From: CAYGZQ01 sp964354375 [NCBI: uncultured Planctomycetota bacterium]
GTDB lineage: Bacteria > JAJVIF01 > JAPKYR01
DNA: 30,238 nucleotides
Assembly (NCBI GenBank): GCA_964354375.1
Contig: CAYGZQ010000052.1
Span: 1 to 30,238 of the forward strand
Reading direction: 5' to 3'
Positions within the stretch are counted from its first letter, which is position 1; every line of letters starts with the position of its first letter. Made by a program: the position numbers and the translations under genes. The notes beneath the pieces were generated by a model. It was not told the DNA's origin, made no database searches, and was given only the letters and a program-made list of their open reading frames with translations. This document shows, piece by piece, positions 27,256 through 30,238 of the stretch.

Positions 27256-30238
27256 ATGCCTAAGAGGACAAGTGGCACAGGAAGCGAGCTCTTCATAGTC
27301 GACAACAGCGATCAGGAATGGAAAGTCCTGCGCTACCTGCGAGATTGGTGCCCGATATCGAAGGCGATTGACGTGGCAACGGGTTTCTTCGAAATCGGCT
27401 CGCTCCTGGCTTTGGACGGCGAGTGGCAGAAGGTTGACAGAATTCGACTCCTCATGGGCGGTGAAGTCTCTTTCAGAACAAGGGCGGCGTTCGTCGAGGG
27501 TTTGGGGACCGCCAGCAAACGACTGGATCAAAGCATAGAGGAGGAAAAGCAGAAGAACGACTTCCTTGCCGGTGTTCCGGCAATCGTTGATGGCATCAGG
27601 ACAGGGAGGATTGTCTGCAGGGTCTATCGGAAGGAGAAATTCCACGCCAAGGCCTATGTGACTCATGCCCGCCTGGCGGTCGTGGGATCTTCAGCACTTG
27701 TCGGGTCCTCGAATCTCACCCTGCCCGGCATCACGGAAAACGTGGAGCTCAATGTCCAGATTACCGGGGCTCCGGTGGCGGTTCTTCAGGAATGGTATGA
27801 GGAACACTGGAACGAAGCCGAGGATGTCACGCCTGAAATCCTGAAGGTCATCGAACGGCACATCAGGGAGTTCACACCGTTCGAGGTTTACGCAAAGGCC
27901 CTCCAGGAGTACTTCCGCGGGCACGAGATGACCGCTACAGAATGGGAGATGACTCAGTCGAAGGTCTACCCGGTTCTCGATCACTATCAGAAGGATGGCT
28001 ACCACTCTCTTCTGAAGATCGCCCGTCAGTATAATGGCGCATTCTTGTGCGATGGTGTCGGCCTGGGCAAGACCTTCGTGGGCTTGATGCTGATCGAGAG
28101 GCTCACGGAGTACGACCGCAAGCGTGTGGTATTGTTCGTGCCAAAGGCAGCCCGCAAGCCAGTTTGGGAAGCCGCACTTAGCACCTATCTTCCTCATCTG
28201 GGCGGTGACTTCAGCAACTTTGTCATCTACAATCACACCGATCTCAGTCGGGGTGAGACTTGGCAGGAAAGGCTGGGACGGCTTAAAGACACCGCCGACG
28301 TTTTCATCGTTGACGAAGCTCATCATTTCCGCAATCCAGGTATCAAGGGCGAGGGCGAGAAAAAACCTTCCCGATACAGGCGCTTCTTCGATATCGCGGA
28401 AGGCAAGACTCTGTTCCTCATCACCGCTACGCCCGTCAACAACCGCCTTATCGACCTGCAGCACATGATCGAGCTTTTCTCTCGAAGGGAGGCAGACTAT
28501 TTCGCCAGCAAGCTGGGGATTCACTCTCTTCCGGGCCATTTCCGCAAAATGGAGAAGGCTCTGGAGAAGGTGGTCGCAGGAGTCAACGGCGGCGACGGCT
28601 ACGCGGGTGAAATCACTCTCGCGGAAGCTGAGAAAGTGCTGTCCAGGGACGATCTCTTCCGGGCGATTGTGGTCCAACGTAGTCGTGCATATGTCAAAGA
28701 GAGCCAGAAGCAGCGCGAAGGGAGGCGTGCGATATTCCCGGTGCGCGAAGCCCCTAAGGTCGCAGATTACTCCGTCAAGAAGACCTATGGTCGCCTGCTC
28801 GACATGGTCGAGAGAGCATTCTCAAAGCAAAAACCCCTTTTCTCACTTGCAGTCTACTACCCTCTTGCCTACTACAAGGGGGATGATGCTACCATCGATC
28901 CGCTTGACGAGAATCGCCAGATCGCGGTTGTCAGCCTGATCCGAACCCAGTTTCTGAAACGATTCGAGAGTTCAGCCACGGCTTTCCAGATGTCGTGCCA
29001 GACTCTTCTCTGGAAACTGCTGGCATTTGTGGAAAAGCATAGTACTGCCGAGTCCGAGAGAAAACGCTTCAAAAGATGGAAAGATCAGCATTCCGAACTG
29101 CTTGGCTTGGTTCATAAGGATCAAATAGAGCTTTTCGATGAAGAGGAACCTGAGCAAGAGTCAGATGCTGATGCTATCATCGAGGAGATCGCGGAAGACC
29201 TGGAGGACCTGTCTCGCGAGGAATATAAAGTCGAAGAGATTCTGGCCGAAACCTATCTCGACCTTAACCAGATAGTCGAATTCCTGGAGGAGCTTAAGAA
29301 GTTCAAGCCATCACACGACGACAAGCTCCGCGCTCTCATTGGACTGCTCAAACGGGACAAGGTCCTCAAGCAGCATAAGGTTCTCATCTTCACAGAATAC
29401 CTGGCAACGGCTCGGTACCTTCAAGGGGAGTTGGAGAAGGAAGGATACAAGGACCTCGATGAAGTCGACAGCAAGACCAAGCGCGACCGGGGACAGATCA
29501 TCGGGCAGTTCGCACCATACTACAATGACTCGTCGTCCGCCAAACTCGAAGCTGAAGGCCTTTCGGAGACGCGGATTCTGATTTCAACCGATGTGCTTTC
29601 CGAAGGGCTGAACCTTCAGGATGCCACACGCATTATCAACTATGACATCCATTGGAATCCCGTCCGGCTGATGCAGCGCATTGGACGTGTTGACAGACGC
29701 ATGAACCCTGACATCGAGGCTGCAATCCTTGCAGATCACCCGGAGCAGCAGGACATCAGAGGCAAGGTGGCGTTCTGGAATTTCCTGCCGCCGGACGAAC
29801 TCGATCGGCTACTCCACCTCTACTCATTGGTTTCGCACAAGACCCTGCGCATTTCCAAGACCTTCGGCATAGAGGGAAGGAAGCTCCTCAGGCCGGAAGA
29901 CGATTATGAGGCGCTCAGGGAATTCAGCCACGCCTACGAGGGAACGACTACTTCTGAGGAAGCGATGCACCTTGAGTACCAGCAGCTCCTGAAAGACAAT
30001 CCCGAACTGGAAGACAACCTCAACTCTTTGCCTTTGCGCGTTTTCTCAGGCAAGGAGCATCCATCGAAGGATTCCAAGGCTGTCTTCTTTTGCTACTCCC
30101 TTCCCGCCCTTGACGTGGAGAAGCAGGACCAGGGGATCACCGACACAGAAGCGTGGACGGAGGAGGCCGGTTATACCCAGTGGTATCTCTACGATCTTGA
30201 GACCGAAAAGATTTGGTCTGAGCCATCGGAAATCATCG
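27256..30238 (+). CDS. PLD-nuclease/SNF2-type helicase fusion (partial, runs off the window)
   Basis: At least 994 codons are open to the window edge. The N-terminal domain (about residues 15-190) is phospholipase D-like: IDVATGFFEIGSLLAL, then KFHAKAYV (HxK at 130-132), then VGSSNLT. The Asp usually found 5 after the Lys is not at that position. A superfamily 2 SNF2-type motor follows: Walker A DGVGLGKT (266-273), VDEAHHFRN with DEAH at 353-356, TATPVNN, and the C-terminal lobe with STDVLSEGLNLQ (from 777) and QRIGRVDRR (807-815). ATG 27256 was chosen; ATG 27199 with GAGGA is in frame and would add 19 residues. The HxK...GSSN active site suggests DNA cleavage or binding coupled to ATP-driven remodelling. 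Such fusions are typical of anti-phage and restriction loci, often beside a methyltransferase. Confidence 0.85.
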   Translation, partial: MPKRTSGTGSELFIVDNSDQEWKVLRYLRDWCPISKAIDVATGFFEIGSLLALDGEWQKVDRIRLLMGGEVSFRTRAAFVEGLGTASKRLDQSIEEEKQKNDFLAGVPAIVDGIRTGRIVCRVYRKEKFHAKAYVTHARLAVVGSSALVGSSNLTLPGITENVELNVQITGAPVAVLQEWYEEHWNEAEDVTPEILKVIERHIREFTPFEVYAKALQEYFRGHEMTATEWEMTQSKVYPVLDHYQKDGYHSLLKIARQYNGAFLCDGVGLGKTFVGLMLIERLTEYDRKRVVLFVPKAARKPVWEAALSTYLPHLGGDFSNFVIYNHTDLSRGETWQERLGRLKDTADVFIVDEAHHFRNPGIKGEGEKKPSRYRRFFDIAEGKTLFLITATPVNNRLIDLQHMIELFSRREADYFASKLGIHSLPGHFRKMEKALEKVVAGVNGGDGYAGEITLAEAEKVLSRDDLFRAIVVQRSRAYVKESQKQREGRRAIFPVREAPKVADYSVKKTYGRLLDMVERAFSKQKPLFSLAVYYPLAYYKGDDATIDPLDENRQIAVVSLIRTQFLKRFESSATAFQMSCQTLLWKLLAFVEKHSTAESERKRFKRWKDQHSELLGLVHKDQIELFDEEEPEQESDADAIIEEIAEDLEDLSREEYKVEEILAETYLDLNQIVEFLEELKKFKPSHDDKLRALIGLLKRDKVLKQHKVLIFTEYLATARYLQGELEKEGYKDLDEVDSKTKRDRGQIIGQFAPYYNDSSSAKLEAEGLSETRILISTDVLSEGLNLQDATRIINYDIHWNPVRLMQRIGRVDRRMNPDIEAAILADHPEQQDIRGKVAFWNFLPPDELDRLLHLYSLVSHKTLRISKTFGIEGRKLLRPEDDYEALREFSHAYEGTTTSEEAMHLEYQQLLKDNPELEDNLNSLPLRVFSGKEHPSKDSKAVFFCYSLPALDVEKQDQGITDTEAWTEEAGYTQWYLYDLETEKIWSEPSEII

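Noticed and set aside
27691-28677. 328-codon leftward frame inside the helicase
   Set aside because: It is the antisense of conserved helicase motifs (Walker A and DEAH), so it is a shadow.

Overview
This window looks like chromosomal DNA from an uncultured Gram-negative bacterium. It carries the rsmG-parA-parB chromosome-segregation block with a parS site, which suggests a position near the replication origin. It also has an LpxL-type lipid A acyltransferase, which implies an outer membrane, and several small palindromic repeats of the kind common in Planctomycetes-like and other metagenomic lineages. No 16S gene or other taxonomic marker is present, so the phylum is left open. No tRNA, rRNA or CRISPR array was seen.

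Bases 1-5.6 kb are accessory-like. They hold a single STAS-domain protein, a pilin-like membrane protein, a DUF433/DUF5615 toxin-antitoxin-like pair with its own strong promoter, a leftward permease plus anchored beta-propeller pair, a hairpin-rich intergenic region, and a leftward FAD-dependent amine oxidoreductase. Two copies of a GC-rich hairpin repeat bracket the pilin and toxin-antitoxin block. One copy has been split by a 152-bp MITE-like element with a 5-bp target duplication, and the other copy preserves the empty site.

Bases 5.7-15.1 kb are mostly rightward housekeeping genes: a secreted PPC-domain protein, a small unknown acidic protein, parS, rsmG, parA and parB (overlapping by 182 nt), a membrane protein, an LpxL-like acyltransferase, a SAM methyltransferase, a PhzF-like isomerase, an unknown CCGPC protein and a TIGR01777-type epimerase. 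The promoters of parA and of the epimerase lie so close to the ATG that the mRNAs should be leaderless.

Bases 15.1-27.0 kb are entirely leftward. First come two tandem paralogous secreted proteins of unknown function with their own extended -10 promoter. Upstream of them lies a tightly packed cassette of 14 genes that looks like the neck, tail and baseplate part of a phage. It has connector-like proteins, small tail-tube or terminator-like proteins, several beta-rich structural proteins, a 794-aa hub-like protein with an inserted carboxypeptidase-regulatory-like domain, and a TM/coiled-coil protein. No terminase, portal, capsid, tape measure or integrase is visible. G-run palindromes and a second composite palindromic element occupy the few intergenic gaps.

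From 27.2 kb to the right edge a divergent gene encodes a PLD-nuclease/SNF2-helicase fusion that runs off the window. Proteins of this type usually belong to anti-phage or restriction loci, so a defence island may continue to the right.
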